From NCBI GenBank assembly GCA_003541895.1, contig DPLR01000411.1, positions 1-6,488 of the forward strand: DNA of 6,488 nt, given 5' to 3'. Position 1 is the first letter of the stretch. Each line of letters begins with the position of its first letter. Shown piece by piece: positions 6,183 to 6,488 of this stretch. Under the pieces are notes generated by a model, which saw only the letters and a list, made by a program, of their open reading frames with translations, was not told the DNA's origin and did no database searches. The stretch is from Cytophagales bacterium (lineage in GTDB: Bacteria > Bacteroidota > Bacteroidia > Cytophagales > Cyclobacteriaceae). The position numbers were made by a program, and so were the translations under genes.

Positions 6183-6488
6183 TCGCTTAAACGATATTAT
6201 CAAGTATAGGAAAGGAGAACTCAGCCCCAAGGAAATGCATGCGCTCGAACGCCAGACATTGAACGATCCATTTTTGTCGGAAGCACTGGAAGGCACAGAA
6301 AATATTTCAGCCGAAGATTTAATGAGCGATGTTTCTCAAATCAATCGGAAGATTTTAAAAAAGAAGAAAGCTACTTTGTTTACCCCGCTTCGCATTGCTG
6401 CGGGAATTGCCCTTGTCATTGGATCTGTTATTTTGTTCTATCAATTAACTCCGAAGAAGGAATCCTTGGCGCTTAAAACAGAAAATAA
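6175..6488 (+). CDS. Single-span membrane protein, probable anti-sigma or transducer partner, truncated by window edge
   Basis: ATG at 6175 opens a frame of 104 codons that is still open at the right edge. The visible part has a cytoplasmic N-terminal region (1-65) with DIIKYRKGELSPKEMHALER (7-26) and NDPFLSEALEG (30-40), resembling the short helical start of Bacteroidota anti-sigma-like proteins. A basic KKKK (62-65) and one membrane segment (about 71-90) follow, then the start of a periplasmic part. In relatives I recall, the periplasmic part often carries a CarboxypepD_reg-like or TonB C-terminal domain, but that part is outside the window. The 8-base overlap with the sigma factor gene implies translational coupling and matched dosage, as expected for a sigma/anti-sigma pair. 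It lacks a recognisable zinc-binding HxxxCxxC motif in the visible part, so it is not a classical ZAS-type anti-sigma factor. The role is inferred from context. Confidence 0.75.
   Translation, partial: MDDRLNDIIKYRKGELSPKEMHALERQTLNDPFLSEALEGTENISAEDLMSDVSQINRKILKKKKATLFTPLRIAAGIALVIGSVILFYQLTPKKESLALKTEN

Overview
The window looks like chromosomal DNA from a member of the Bacteroidota, probably a Cytophagales-type environmental lineage. Four things suggest this: moderately AT-rich sequence; a promoter matching the phylum-specific TTG / TAnnTTTG pattern upstream of position 1472; a CarboxypepD_reg-like N-terminal domain ending in EVVVVGY, which is typical of Bacteroidota outer-membrane and periplasmic proteins; and an ECF sigma factor plus single-span membrane protein of the kind common in that phylum. 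The genus cannot be told from the sequence alone.

Left part (1-3576): a truncated YcxB-like membrane protein gene (minus strand, running off the left edge) is followed by three glycosyltransferase genes in alternating orientation: a GT2-type enzyme (minus), a GT90/CAP10-type enzyme (plus) and a GT4-type enzyme (minus). Three glycosyltransferases of different families side by side point to synthesis of a surface glycan such as LPS core, O-antigen or exopolysaccharide. Because the strands alternate they cannot form one operon, and the plus-strand GT90 gene has its own good promoter. The GT90 and GT4 genes converge on a short GC-rich, palindrome-rich spacer.

Right part (3577-6488): a perfect 12-bp inverted repeat with a T-rich tail separates the GT4 gene from a large minus-strand gene. 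That gene encodes an exported protein with an N-terminal CarboxypepD_reg-like domain fused to a complete YfbK-type von Willebrand factor A protein. Divergent from it, across only 75 bp, lie an ECF sigma-70 factor gene and, overlapping it by 8 bp, a membrane protein gene that runs off the right edge and is probably the cognate anti-sigma or signal-transducing partner. This divergent trio reads as a self-contained envelope-sensing module: the sigma factor is held by or signals with the membrane protein, and the vWA protein is a likely target or partner in the periplasm.

I see no RNA genes, insertion sequences, CRISPR arrays or phage genes. No gene-free stretch exceeds about 120 bases. The most noteworthy points are the divergent sigma / membrane protein / vWA module with the domain fusion, and the palindromic GC-rich island at 2471-2547. 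None of this can be called a proven new system from sequence reading alone.
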